Of a stretch of DNA of 64,000 nucleotides, positions 11,801 to 26,242 are shown one piece after another. How positions within the stretch are numbered: position 1 is the stretch's first letter; every line of letters begins with the position of its first letter. The position numbers and the translations under genes were made by a program. The DNA is from Parapristionchus giblindavisi (taxonomy: Eukaryota > Nematoda > Chromadorea > Rhabditida > Diplogasteridae): the NCBI GenBank assembly GCA_943737045.1, contig CALSFV010000227.1, forward strand, positions 591,001 to 655,000. The letters run 5' to 3'. The notes under the pieces are model-generated. The model was not told the DNA's origin. It searched no databases and was given only the letters and a program-made list of their open reading frames with translations.

Positions 11801-14800
11801 TGTATGCGCAGTTGTACCTGAGTAATCCGATCTCCCAGGCAAGATCACGGAAGATCCATGCATAATCATATCTGAGTCCGTGATCATGCATGCATTTCAA
11901 ACACCAGAGTTAACGGCAATAGATACAAACTGGCCAATCAATCAATATCCGATACCGTACCATTGTCCTGCTTATCCTCCGCAGTACCGTATCCCTCGGC
12001 AAAGTCCTTCAGCTCGATCATCGGGAACTGACGATCACGCACCGATCTACAATTAGGATATTGATTTATTTATTTACTCTGAATGCAGTCTTAGGCTTAA
12101 CGGGTAAATCATAAATCTCCGTCTATTAATGGTTCCAAGCTACACGAAATAACCAGGTTCTGGTGCCCAGTGGCCCCATCTCTCATTGGCACATATCAAT
12201 CAGTCAATCAATCAATAATCAATCTCCCCATCGTACCCCATATCATGCGCCGATCTAAAAGGACAATATTATTTGTTTGTTTTTTATTAGACTAACATGT
12301 TCTTAGCAACGGCTAGAGCATATTCATCAAATAATGGTTCCAAGCCACACGAAATCACGAGGTTCTGGTGTCGAGAGGTCTTAAAGTATCCCTCGCTGGC
12401 ATATAACAATCAATAATTCAATCAATAATCAATCACCATCGTACCCCTTACCATGGACCGTTCTGCAATGATAATATTATTTGTTTTTTTCGAATCACAA
12501 CCAGGTTAGTTAGCAACGGCTAAAACGTATCCATGAATTAATGGTTCCAAGCTACACGAAATCACCAGGTATCCAGCGATATTAAAGTAGCCGCCATCCA
12601 TCTCTCTTTAGCACATATCAGGGCTGGGACAAAAAATTATTTCGACCAAAAACTTTTTTGTTTGGGTTCAACAAAAAAAAATTATCACCAAACAAAAAAA
12701 AACCCAAAAAAAACAAAAAAAATAAAATAATTAATTTTTCCCACTGTTCCGAGAAAATTTTAACATTATCTCGTGTTGCTCTTCCTTTAAATAGCAACTA
12801 TTCTATATTCAGAGTCAAAATTCTTAAAATCAACAACTAAAACAAACATAGAAGATAAATTCGTTGTTGATTTGTTATCGGCAGCATTTTATGAATTAGT
12901 TAAGGTAGGGGAATCAGGAAATTGAGGGTGCGCCATACATTTTCGGCACCCTCACCGTTCTATTTTTATATAATGGGTCGATTTCCTTATTTTTCGGTTG
13001 AATTGTAATTTTTAGCTTAAAACAGGACCCTTATATAGTGGGTAGATGCTAAAAAGAACCGTGTAGAGTGGGTCGATCCTCACCTTGTGAGGGTGTGAAA
13101 ATGTATGGGGTGCGCTATTATCATGAAGAACGTGTGACCAATTATGTGGCATTCTGCATTCTCTAATAGATTCGAAAGGCCAAAAGCGTAGCTCGTGGAG
13201 CAGTGGTTAGTAATCAGCGCTTGTAACCGCACCACGACGGTTTGGATTCCCGTTTGCGATTTTCTCTATATTCAGCTTTCAAAGTTGAAAGGCCGCATTG
13301 CCCCTGACATTTCCTTGGCGCAACAACGAACTTTCAGCTCGGATTACGGTATTCCGGGGCATCCATAATTTGATATAATATTGTTTTTGTATTCAGGTAG
13401 ATGTCATCTATAGCCCTGCCTGACAAGTATAGTCATTCAAGAAAAAAATCCCCTTCTTTAACACTATTCCGTAATATTACACTCACCAATATTGTGTTAC
13501 GGTGAAAAATGAACAAAAAACTGATCATAAACTAAATTTTCAAGCAAATTTGTGTAAATTTTCTTTATCCGATTTTTTTGTTATTTTTTGGTTTTCGCAG
13601 AAAAACCAAACAAAAAAAATACCAAACAAAAAATTCTCAAAAACCCAAAAAAACCAAAAAAAAAACAAAAAAAAACCAAACAAAAAATCCCAGTCCTGGC
13701 ACATATCAATCAATAAATAATCAATAATCAAACCCCCCATCGTACTCATTTATTTGTTCATCTGTTAGATACACCCGTGATCAAATAAACTATATGCACC
13801 GTTCAACAATGACAATATTAATCGTTTTACCATTTTCTATGCCGGTCGAGCTACGGCAAGAACATATTCATCAATAAACAATTCCAAACTACACAAAATC
13901 ACCAGGTTCTGGTGTCCAGTGGCCCCATCTCTCATATCACGCGCCGATCTACAAGAACAATATTATCTGTTTTTTTTTAAAAGTTAACAAGTTCTAAGCA
14001 ACGGCTAGAGCATATTCATAAATTAACGTTCCAAGCAACACGAAATCAACAGGTTCTGGTGAAGAGTGATCATAAAGTAGCCCCATCTTTCACTGGGATA
14101 TATAATATCAATCAATCATTCAATCAATAATCAATCATCATCGTACCCCTTACAATTTAGCGTTGAGCAATGACTATATTATTTGCTTTTTTCACTTCAC
14201 AACCAGGTAAGTTAGCAACGGCTAAAACATATCCATGAATTAATGGTTCCAAGCTACACGAAATCACCAGGTATCCAGCGATATAAAAGTAGCCGCCCTC
14301 AATCTCTCACATAGATGGGCACGATGGGGAAAGGCTGTGCGCAAATCGGCGGAGAAATAGACTGGAAATGTTCCAAGATGCAAGGCCCCGACGAGAAGGA
14401 AACGTGTGCGTAAAAAATTCGTTTTCACGCACCTATGATCTCTCAGCACATATCAATCAATAAATAATCAATAATCAAACCCCCATCGCACTCCTTTATT
14501 TATTCATCTGTTAGATACACCCGTGATCAAATAAACTATATGCAGCGTTCATTATTAATGACAATATTAATTGTTTTACCCTTTTACCATGCCGGTCGAG
14601 CTACGCCTAGAACATATTCATCAATAAACAATTCAAAGCGTCACGAAATTAACAGGTTCTGGTGCCCAGTGGTCTTATAACAGCCACATCTTTTATTGGC
14701 AAAAATAAAACAATCAATCAATCAATCAATCAATAATCAATCATCATCGTACCCCATATCACGCGCCGATCGACAAGGACAATATTAATTGATTTTATTT

Positions 14801-17800
14801 CCATTCCTGTAAAGCAACGTAGTTCTATAATACACGAAATCAGCATGTTTTGAGAGCAAGTAATAGGTTCCAAGATCATAAAGTAGCCTCATCTCTTATT
14901 CGTACATATCAATCAATCAATCAATCAATAATCAACCCTCCCAACGTACCCATATCACGTTTTATAAAACGATATCACTTGTTTTTTAGCAGATTAGGAC
15001 GTTCTAAGAAGCAACGGTTAGAACATATTCGTCAATTAATAGTTCCAAGCTACACAGAATCACCAGGTTCTGGTGCCCAGTGGCCCCATCTCTCAGTGGC
15101 ACATATCAATTAATCAATCAATAATTAATCCCCCATCGTACCCCATATCACGCGCCGATCTACAAGGACAATATTATTTGTTTTTTTTTGTTGTTGGATT
15201 AACATGTTCTTAGCAACGGCTATAGCATATTCATCAATTAATGGTTCCAAGCTACACAGAATCACCAAGTTCGTGTGAATCATAGTAGCCACCATTATTA
15301 TCGATTGCCTTCTGCCAAAGTGTGGGCAACGGCTTGATTCCCTCCTCAAACCACGCGGCCGGCTAGGAGGCGAAGTAGGAGGTCAGTCACGATTCGACCT
15401 CGATTCGATTCTGGAAGTGTTTCTCCACCGAGGCACGATGCACATCACCGATGAGCCAATAATCGGAGGGGGCATGGTCCGGTGTATGCTTGGGCTAGGG
15501 GACAACTCGCCAGCCAAACGTCGTCAGCTCCTTCTTGAAGGCCTTCGCCATGTAGGGGCGCGCACTATGATGCTGAAAGAGAATTCGATCGCCTGCCGCC
15601 CGTGAAAATTCGAGTTTCCGCTAGAGAGTATGTAGTTGGGAAGCGTAATGGGCGACGTTGATAGTCTGTCCATGGGGTAGCAGCTGTTCTTCTCGGTCTG
15701 GATGTGAGGAATGCATCGGCCCATTTTTCTCACATTGTCGATTGAGCTGAGTCCGCGAAAGATAGTGGAATGTGACACACCAAGAGTAGAATTTAGAATA
15801 CTCAGTTATCTTCATTTTGGTGTATATTTGGTGTGACTTGTGGATGCAAGAGTAGAGGTCATTTACCTGGTGGTCATATACGGGTCAGCCTCGATACTAT
15901 TCTTCAGTAAGTTCAAATAAATGCTTTGATGACGATCTCAACCTTCCTCTTCTTCATATTGTAGTTCTTCTATGTGAAGCGATGGAACCAATATTGTACC
16001 GTTGTTACTCTGGTATTTTTTTCCAGCCTGGAACCCGGTATAGCGCCATTTTCCCGGTATCGATAGCTGGAACCCGGTAGATTTCCAGCCTGGATCCCGC
16101 TAACGCTTTTTCCAGCCTGGAACCCGGTAGCCGGAGTGTGAGCCGGAAAATATCGTTGTGTATTTTTTAGAAATGGCGAAAATTTTGAAATTCAAAGCGC
16201 GATTGAATTTTTATTCAGTAAATGCGTCGTTTTACATGCATCGTCGACGATGTCAAGTTTCTTTTTTCGTAATTAATAGTTTATTCGTGTCGTCAGTCAG
16301 CGATAGCGCGTTTAGGCTAGATAGCGTAGGTTGTAGGCTGGTAGTTTAGTTTCGTCGTTTCGCGTCGAAACTTTCACCCATTTTGCAAAATATTTTGATT
16401 GTATGTATTGAGATAGTTTTTAAAGCTTAATTTAATAACATGCGCGTGTTTATTGCATTTGACTAAGAGTTGTTCTAGGGCCACATAATGTCGCTGTTGC
16501 GAATATTATTGTTGTTCCGTGAATTTATCTTGTTTCGTGTATTCTCCTTGGATTTTTTTGCTGCTCCGGCAATTTATTAGTTAATTACGATTGTTTAGTG
16601 GTATATTCTTTCCGAGGTCATCGAACCTGAGTAAATTTTATCTACGTGTAACGGTCGAATGGGTTGCAGAGGGAGGACTGTCAGCCGAGCATCAGGTAGA
16701 ATAATTATTAATTATTATATGTTTTTTTGTAATTTTCATTTGTCTTATAGGCATAATGAGTAAAAATTTAGACGTTTCGGATGTGGATCAGCTGAATTGC
16801 TCTCCCCTCTACATTTGGATAATCGACGAACTGCGCAAGTATCGCCATTTCCACGCAACTCTGGAATCTACATTAAGGTAAGATATAATATTACGCCATA
16901 ATTTGAAAACACAATTTCTCGGTAATTAATTTGTATTAGATTTATTTTTTACTATTTTGGCCATATGTGGGTGCCGACACGGGGGGGGGCTGTAAAATTA
17001 GAACTTTTCAAGAATTTGTGGAATTGATTGATGGCATGATTTATTTATTGGTTTAAAGATGGACTGGCGTGTCTTCGACCCATTCCTCCATGTATTGATT
17101 TCTGCTCAAGAGACGCCTTCTTTGTCGAATGTGCCTCTAGGATACGGTAAGAGCTATCAATTGTTCGATATTGTTTGAAAACTGCCACTGGCCAAAACCG
17201 AAATCGCCTTGTGCGACGGAAATCCATCTACCCCTTTTTTCCTTATATATATCACCCTATTACCATATATATTTGATGTAATAAAGAATAAATAAATAAA
17301 TAAGATCATCTGGTTAGAGGTACTTCTATTGATTGATCAATAATGAGGGCTAGAGGTACGACAACAGTTATCTGTTAATATATTAGTATTATCGATCGAT
17401 TGGGTATTTATTTCGAGCGAGACTTCTACTCGATGAATCATTCAATCGTTCTTTACCAATTAATCAATAATATTGGTTTAGATGTGGCAAAAAGTGTCCA
17501 TCGCTTGAGACTTTCCATCCCCGGCCGACTTCTTCATATTGCTAAAGAAGGTACGGTACTCTACCTAGATCATACTTCTTCATACCATCACAGTGCGAGG
17601 ATTGAGGCACTATTTATGGCCCATTTTAGGCCACTTGATGCGAAACGTAGCTAAAAACCACGATTATTAAGGGAAAAATAAAGAATTTTCTGAACCAACC
17701 CACCTTATTTCCAGAATTGACCCACTATATAAAAATAAACGGCGAGGGCACCGAAAATGTATGAAAATGTATTAAGCAAAAAAGTGAACAATTGTATATA

Positions 17801-20800
17801 CAATACAGATGTAATTTATTAGGTACGGGCACGGCGGCAGCCACTGCACCTCTCCGGACATTCATTCCAGATAATCATGCATCCGTCAGGTAAGCAACCT
17901 GTGCTCAGTGTTCGGAGAGATATTATAGCATGCGTACTGTAGTAAATTTGCGACGAAGGGATGACCCACCGATTTTATTTTTTTTTTTTAGCGAGAAAGG
18001 TTGATCGCGTATGTTACTGTAGGTCTGTGCCCTAGTGGGTATTGCTTTATGTTTAATCAGTAGTGGGTATTACTGTAGGTCTGAGCTCTAGAGTTATTAC
18101 TGTAGCTCTAGTGGGGATTACGATAGTTCCAAGCTGTAGAGGAGACTATTCTACCTGCGTGGGCGGCATTGTCGCTAGCGACCAGACCCACCCAATTTTT
18201 TCCTCCGTCAAAAGTTGCCCACGTATGGTAGGAATAATTGAGATTACTGTAGATATATATCGGAGCAAAGAAAAAATAAAGAAAAGCTAAACGTTAAATT
18301 TGAATCATACGTGGGCGGCGGTGTCGCAAGCGACAAGACCCACCCGATTTTCGCACCCGGCCCACCCGACTTAGCCAAAGTTCGTTGAAAAATGGCTACG
18401 ATTTTGTGCCCTACCAACCCGATTTTTGGGTCCGACCCACCGGATTTGAATTTCCAACGGCAAAGCTTGCCCACGTATGATTTGAATCGATCTCGGGATA
18501 CTGTAGGAATGGTTGATATTCCTTTCTTTCGATCGGAACAAAGAAAAATGAAGGGGGAAAAGATATAGTTGAATCGTCCTCCAGATACTGTAGGAATCAG
18601 GCGCATTGTGGTTAGCGTTTTCGCTCATATCTTACTGTAGGTGTGAGCTCTAGTAGGGATTACTGTACGCCTAGTTGGTATTACTGCAATTTGGAGCTTC
18701 AGTGATGATCATCATAGGTCTGAGCTATAATGGGATTACTGTAGATATGAGCTATAGTTGATATTACTATAGGTGTGATCTCTAATGGGATTACTGTAGC
18801 TCAAAGATACAAGGATGTATCAGTTTTGAGACTTGAAACCATCTAGGAATATGCTGGTGATCGAGATTAGTGAGAATCACCGCATGTCGGGTCAGTTCCG
18901 AGCACTTGAGATTTAGGGGGGATGTAAATCTGAGCTCTAGTGACATTTATGTTGATATGAGCTGTAGTGGAGATTAATGTTGGTATGAGCTCTAGTGGTT
19001 TTACTGTAAGTATGTGCTCTATAGGGGATACCAAAATATAATCGTTATGATCGTTATTGATTGATTTCCAACGAATTTCAGACTGATGCCGACACCGTAG
19101 CATATTTCGATGACTTTGTTCTTAGAAATAAATGTGGAATGTGATCTAAAAACACATATGTGGTATCTTGCTGTAGGTTTTGGGCTCTACTGGGGATTAC
19201 TGTATGTTTAAGCTGTGTGGAGATTACTGTAGGTCTGAACTCTAATGCGGATACTGTAGGCCTGAGATCTAGTGGTATCTTGTGCCTGTAGGATTGGCAT
19301 TATCTGGGTTTTAAATAGCAAGGGACATTATTCACATGCTATCCTTAAATTTCATCCATATTTTCTTCTGAGAGGTGTATGAGACGATGTGTAAGAAGAG
19401 CCGAATTTTTCCTGTGCTGCAATAGGTTTCTAGTGGAGATTACTCTATATCTCAGCTCTAGTAGGGATTACTTTAGGTCTGAGCTCTAATGGAGATAATT
19501 GTGACTGTGAGCTGTAGTGGCGATTACTTTGGGTATTACTTTAGTTCGTAAATTTAGTGGTGATTACCGTAGGTTTGAGCTCTTGTTGATATTACTGTGG
19601 GTTTGAGCTCTAGTAAGAATTACTGAAAGTATGAGCTGTTGTGGGGATTACTGTAGCTCTGAGTTGCAGTAGAGATTACTGTAGGTCTAAGCTCTAGTGG
19701 AGATTATTATTGGACTGAGCTATAGTGTGATTTCTGTTGGTATCATAAGTGGGCGGCACTAGTGATAAAACAAACCCTATTTAGCCAAAATTCACTCAAA
19801 ATGAAACCTATGTGGCCAAAATTCATTCAAAAATGGAATCTTTGTGTCACACCCACCCGGTTTTTGCGTCCGACCCACTCGAATTTAATTTCCGGCGACA
19901 ATGGTGCCGACGTATGGTTGGTATGAGCCCTAGTGGGATTACTGTAGGTCTGAGCTTTAGTGGAGATTACTGTAGGTCTAATGGGGTTACTGAAGGTCTG
20001 AGTTCTAGTGGGAGCGCTACTGTTACAGTTACCTCTCAGACCTACAGAAATCCCCACTAGAGCCCTACTAGGAATAATTGAGATTACTGTAAATTTCGAT
20101 CGAAAAAAAGAGAAAAACGAAGCACGAAAAGGTTTTATTTAAATAGCTCTGTGGATGCGGTAGGAATCACTGAGGATACTGTTGGTATGAGCTCTTGTGG
20201 GGATTACTGTAGTTCTGGGCTGTAGTGGAGATCACTGTAGGTTTAAGGTCTAAGGATATTATTGTGGGCCTGAGTTCTAGTGGGGGACTACTGTAAATTT
20301 CCATCGGAACAAAGAAAAAGCGAAACACGACAAAGTTATATTTAAACAGATCTCGGGATACTGTAGGAATTACTAAGGATACTGTTGGTATGAACTTTAG
20401 TGGGGATTAGTGTAGCTTTGAGCTGTAATGGGAGTCCTGTTAGTATAAGCTCCAGTGGGGATTACTATAGCTCTGGGGTGTAGTGGAGATTATTATATCA
20501 CTGAGCTCTAGCTACTGTTGGTATCATAAGTGGGCGGCAGTGCTAGACGATTTAGTCAAAATTCACTCAAAAAATCATTCACAAAGGAATTCTTTATGCC
20601 CTCCCCCCCTCCCCCCGATTTTGACGCCCGACCACCACAATTTAATTTCCAGCGACAATGGTTGCCAACGTGGTTGGTATGAGCTCTTGTGGAGAATACT
20701 GTAGCTCTGAGCTCTAGTCGACATTATTCTAGGGGTTACTGTAGTTATGAGTTTTAGTAGTAAGTACCATAGGTCTGAGCTATAGTAGTGATTATCATAG

Positions 20801-23800
20801 ATCTCAGCTCTAGTTGATATTACTGTAGGTGTGAGCTCTAATGGGGGATTACTGTAGGTCTGAGCTGTAATGGGATTACTGTAGCTTTGATATGCAGTTT
20901 AGACTACTGTAAGCCCATGCTCTAGTCGGCATTACTGTAGGTTTTAGCACTAGTGGAGATTGCTGTAGGTCGGTAGGTTGGAGGACTGAGCTGTAGTAGG
21001 ATACCTGTAGGTCTGAGTTCTAGTGGGACTATTGTTACAGTCACAGCTCTGTAGATTTCGATCGTAACAAAGAAAATAAACGAAGCACGAAAAAAATTAT
21101 ATTTAACTAGATCTTGGGATACTGTACGAATTACTGAGGATACTGTAGATATCGACACATCAGTTGAACGTCATGTTATTTCCAGTGATCCGGCTCAGCC
21201 TCTTCGCCCTCTACCAGCAGTCAATCAACCGTGGAAACGCGGTATGAGTGCTATTGGGAATTACGGTAGTCCGAGCTATAGTGGGATTACTGTAGATATG
21301 AGCTATAGTTACTATAGGTTTGATCTCTAATAGGATTACTGCAACTCAAAGCTGTAATGGATTACTGTAACTTTGAGCTCCATTGGAATTACTGTATATC
21401 TAAGCTCTAGTGGAGATTACTGTATATCTAAGCTCTAGTGGAGATTACTGTAGGTTTGAGCTTCAATGGGAATACTGTAGATCATTTTCGCTTGCCCATA
21501 ATGTGGGTGAGCATTTTTTGCCGATGCTGTCAGTTTTGAGACTTGAACCCATCTAGGAATATGCGGGAGATAGAGATTAGTAAGAATGACCCCATGTCGG
21601 GTCAGGTGCGAGCTCTTGCGACAGTGATGGTCTATCAATATCTCAGACCCTTCAAATGCGTGTGGGTACCTAGATTTTGGGTCAAAACGCGTGTGGGTAA
21701 GCCGGTTTTGAGATAAAAACGCATGTGGGTACCCCAAAATCGTGAAAATTTCAAGAAAATCGTCAATTTATGGTCCAATTTTGCGGGTGGGTACCCATGA
21801 AAGGCAAATTTTTGCGGGTGGGTCTATCCCATGGGATAACCGTAGACCATGTCTGTCTTGCGATGTAGGGGGAGAAAATGTATGCTGTAGATCTGAGCTC
21901 TAGTGAGATTTCTGTCGGTATGAGCTCTAGTGGAGATTAATGAAGGTCTGTGCTTTAGTTTGGATTACTATAGCTCTGAGCTGTAGTGGAGATTAATGTA
22001 GGCCTAAGCTCTGGTGGAGATTACTGTAGTTTTGAGCTATAGTGGTTTTACTGTTGGTATGAGCTCTAGTAGGGATTACTGTAGGTATGTGCTCTATTGG
22101 GAATTACTGTAACAATGGGCTGTAGTGCAGATTACTGTAGATCTAATCTCTAGTCGACATTACTGTAGCTCTGAGCTGTAATGGGAGTACTGTTGGTAGT
22201 AGCTCTATTGGGGGATTACTGTAGTTCTGAGCCGTAGTGGAGATTACTGTAGGTCTGAGGTCTAACGGGATTACTTTAGGTCTGATTGTGAGTTCTAGTT
22301 TGGCTGCTGTTACAGTTACAGTTCAGACATTCAGTAATCTCCACTAGAGCCGTACTAGGAATATTTAAGATTAATGTAAGTTTCGATCATAACAAAGAAA
22401 AAAACGAATCACGACAAAGTTATATTTAAATAGATCTCGGGATACTGTAGAAATTGCTGAGGATACTGTTGGTATGAGCTTTATTAGGGAATACTGTAGC
22501 TCTGAGCTGCAATGGGAGTATTGGTATGAGCTCCGGTGGGGATTACTGTAGGTTTAAGATCTAGTGGAGATTATTACATCACAGAGCTCTAGTTACTGTT
22601 GGTATCATAAGTGGCGGCATTGTCGCTAGCGATAAGACACCCGATTTAGTCAAAATTCACTCAAAAATTCATTCACAATTGAAATCACCCCCGATTTTTA
22701 CGTCAGGCCACCCGAATTTTAATCTCTAGTGGGCATTACTGTAGGTGTTACTGTAGGTTTTAGCAGTAGTGGAGATTACTGTAGGACTGAGCTTCAGTTG
22801 GATTACTGTAGGTCTGAGTTCTAGTGGGACTACTGTTACAGTTTCTACTATGAATAATTGAGATTACTGTAGATTTCAATCGGAACAAAGAAAAAACGAA
22901 GTGCGGAAAAGTTAAATTTATATAGATCTCGGGATAGTGTAATGACTGAGAACACTGTAGATATCGACACATTATTTGAGCATCATTTTCTTTCCAGTGA
23001 TCAGTCAACCACCCAATTGTCTTCGCCCAATCCCAGTCAATCTACGGACGACAAACAAGCAGAATCTTCTGGACTCTTTGACGTACAAATTGAAGATATT
23101 ATATTTAATTCGTCCACAGGAATGGACCTGAAGTATCCACTGTAATTGTTCTCATTTTCCCGCTTCATATTGATTTTTTCGTTAACTTGTACATATTTTT
23201 ATTGTCCCGTTGTTCTTCGTAGTATCTTGTATATTTTGCTGTTTTTCCCGTTGTTAACTCATTAGTCTAAGAAACAAATAAATCCTTGAGAAGTGAGTGG
23301 TGCAAATTCCTGCTAGGCTACCTGGAACCCGGTAGCATTTCCAGCCTGGAACCCGCTAACGCTTTTCCAGACTGGAACCCGGTAGCGTTTCCAGCCTGGA
23401 ACCCGGTAAATTTCCAGACTGGATCCATGCGGTTGGCCAGGCTGGAAATATACCGGGTTCCAGGCTGGAAAAAAATACCAGAGTAGAGAAGGGGTGTCCG
23501 AGTGGTAAACTTAAGCCATGCTCCTTCGACTATCAGGGACTTTGAGGCCAGACAGGAAAAGGAAAAACATGACATGCCGAACATGTTGTTTATTCGTATG
23601 GAAATTATTCGTCATTTCTTAACTGAAGGGGGACTATAATGACTGATATCCCGGGGAGTGAGAGAGGGAGGGGGATATTGTATGTGGGCAGTATCGCGAG
23701 ACAGGGGGTGTTATCACAAAACGGCAAAAGTACAAAGTCGAACCACAAAAGTCTACGGTTAATTATGAGAGGATATCTGACTCGATCGACATACTTGTGT

Positions 23801-26211
23801 TGGGGCTTGGCATTCTATGAAAAAATGGATAGTGAGATTTTTGCAGTTTTATGTAGTACTGTCCGAGAGAAGTTCACCCATGCAGGAGAGAAGTTGTGAA
23901 AATGCTTCTACACCTCAGGGCATGACGTCATAAAAATTTAAAATTTTTGCAAACTTGCTCGTACGGCTTCATGAGTGGTACCAATCGATTCCTCGTTCAA
24001 TTCTAAGACTTTTTTGATTCGGTACATTTTTTGTTAATCTTCGGTCTTCATTTGGAAAAATGCAAAAAACATTAATAAATTCAATTTTTTCGAATTTAAT
24101 ATATTATGCCAGTGCAAAGGGCCGTTTTTTATTCGCTCAGTTTCTTCTTATTACAATTACACATACGCTTGTATATACCTTTAATTTTTTAAGGGGGCCC
24201 GGTAGATTGGAGAAGCAAAAAACAAGTGAAATTGAATTGTGGTGTGCATACTGTAAAGCTGCCGAGTTTTGTGCTATTTCCCGGCTCTGGCTTCTGATTC
24301 TCGTTGTCGATGATAATTGATGTAATCATATCTACTACTTTAACACGGCTCAAGCAATATACTTATGGCATTCCTCGGCTACAGTAACTCACATAGCACA
24401 CTGAAATGAAAGAGCAATGAGAGAGAAAGCACAAGAGCGCGCACCGAGTAGACCTCAGCATAACTTTTGCTACGGGTCTGAAAGGAATCGGGACTAAACC
24501 AAAATAAGGGAAATAAATCTATGATACATTGCAAAGCTGCTTGCGCAGGAACCATAATTTTAGAATACCTGCCCTCTGAAAAATAGGGTCTCGAAATCCG
24601 TCCTATCAACAAAAAAAAATTTATGACCTGAGGGCAAATGACGAGCAATGACAGCCGTAATAAGGGGATAAACATTACTCGCCACTAGCATCATTTTAGC
24701 ACTTAGAACGGGTTGTTAGCTCATCTAGAAGCAGAGTTATAAATTTTGGTGGTCAAAGTTGCAACCCTGCTACAGCTTGAAATCAGAGTCGGAGCCATTC
24801 CGGATTGTTTGACTGTGCAGCCCTGATGGGGTTCTCCACTCTCACAATGTTTCAGAAGAACAGGACTTTTGACTAAAGAAACAAAATTTTTCAAAAAAGT
24901 GTAATTCGATTGCGTCATCACTAAGCAATAATCACGTTAGTTCAATCATAAGAGAGGGTGTTCATTAAGCCGGGAAATAGGAATAACTTCACCATAAATA
25001 ATGGTGTACGAAAAATATGGTATGGTGTACGCATACAGCGCCTATAAACAGTAGGTGTATTCAAATAGCGACCATCGGACTGGAAAAATGATCAGCACGT
25101 AAGTTCGAAATAATATGAGAAGAGAAGGGAGGGAATGGTGATCGCAGCGTGGCGCATTGGTAAGATGGCCGCCTCTCCTCCCAAAGGGTACGGGTTCGAA
25201 TCCCGACCGGAGTTTTCACTTTATCCCTTATTGTACACTCTGAACTAACGTGTAATGAACTAATGTAAATTCACCAACACATCATGGTTGTATTCCTTGT
25301 TAAATTCTGTACATTGACTCAAAAGATCAGCTTGATTGCTTTCCTGGATCAAAAGTTATAAAAATATGAAAAAGTGCCCGGAGACTTGTTGCCTACATTT
25401 TATCTAGGTATGTGTTTAATTCATTTCAGTGTGCTATGTGAGTTATTGTAGCCGAGGGATGCCATAAGTATATTACTTGAGCCGTGTTAAAGTAGTAGAT
25501 ATGATTACATCAATTATCATCGACAACGAGAATCAGAGGCCAGAGCCGGGAAATAGCACAAAACTCGGCAGCTTTACAGTAAGCACACCACAATTCAATT
25601 GCACTTGTTTTTTGCTTCTCCAATCTACCGGGCCCCCTTAAAAAATTAAAGGTATGTACAAGCGTATGTGTAATTGTAATAAGAAAAAACTGGGCGAATA
25701 AAAAACGGCCCTTTGCACTTGCATAATATATTAAATTCGAAAAAATTGAATTTATTAATGTTTTTTTTGCACTTTTCCTAAGGAAGACCGAAGATTAACA
25801 AAAAATGTACCGAATCAAAAAAGTCTTAGAATTGAACGAGGAATGACTCAACTTAATAGTTCCAAGCTACACGAAATCACCATGTTTTGGGCACAAGTTT
25901 TAGGATGCCAATATCTTGAATAAATCTCGCATTGGCAAATATCAATCAATCAATAATCAATAATCAATCATCTACGGATCCCAAGACCAAACGATTTCGA
26001 GTTGATATTAAGAACGAAAATCGGTTCGAGAATGACGGAAGGCGATAATGTGGGATAAGACCCCTCCCACTAAAATAGGTCGAAAAGTAGTACCAAGACT
26101 GACCGGATTTTGAGCCAAAAATTTCACAAAAATGGAACAACTTGACCGGATTTTGAAAACCGATAACATAGCTATACGACCTATGCCCACTCCCGCAATA
26201 CAGCATGGTAA

Positions 26212-26242
<31 letters not shown>

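Larger units (their letters stand above)
16008..23483. mobile_element. 7.5 kb terminal-inverted-repeat element flanked by TA
   Basis: Both ends carry the same perfect 35-bp inverted repeat, beginning CTCTGGTATTTTTTTCCAGC and ending GAACCCGGTATA, with TA outside each end (16006-16007 and 23484-23485). Inside each end are further TTTCCAGCCTGGAACCCGGT units (16045-16135 and 23318-23450). The cargo is a plus-strand spliced gene ending in a poly(A) signal, plus a long TACTGTAG minisatellite. No transposase was recognised, so it is either non-autonomous or of an unknown type. Confidence 0.65.

Noticed and set aside
12600..13720. Lys/Asn-rich frames (KKNQTKKIPNKK type)
   Set aside because: They derive from two AAAAACC/AAACAAAAAA-rich stretches facing each other; no coding signal.
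23487..23570. Possible tRNA (GGGTGTCCGAGTGGTAAACT)
   Set aside because: Only a D-arm-like piece is present. No anticodon arm, B box or acceptor pairing follows.
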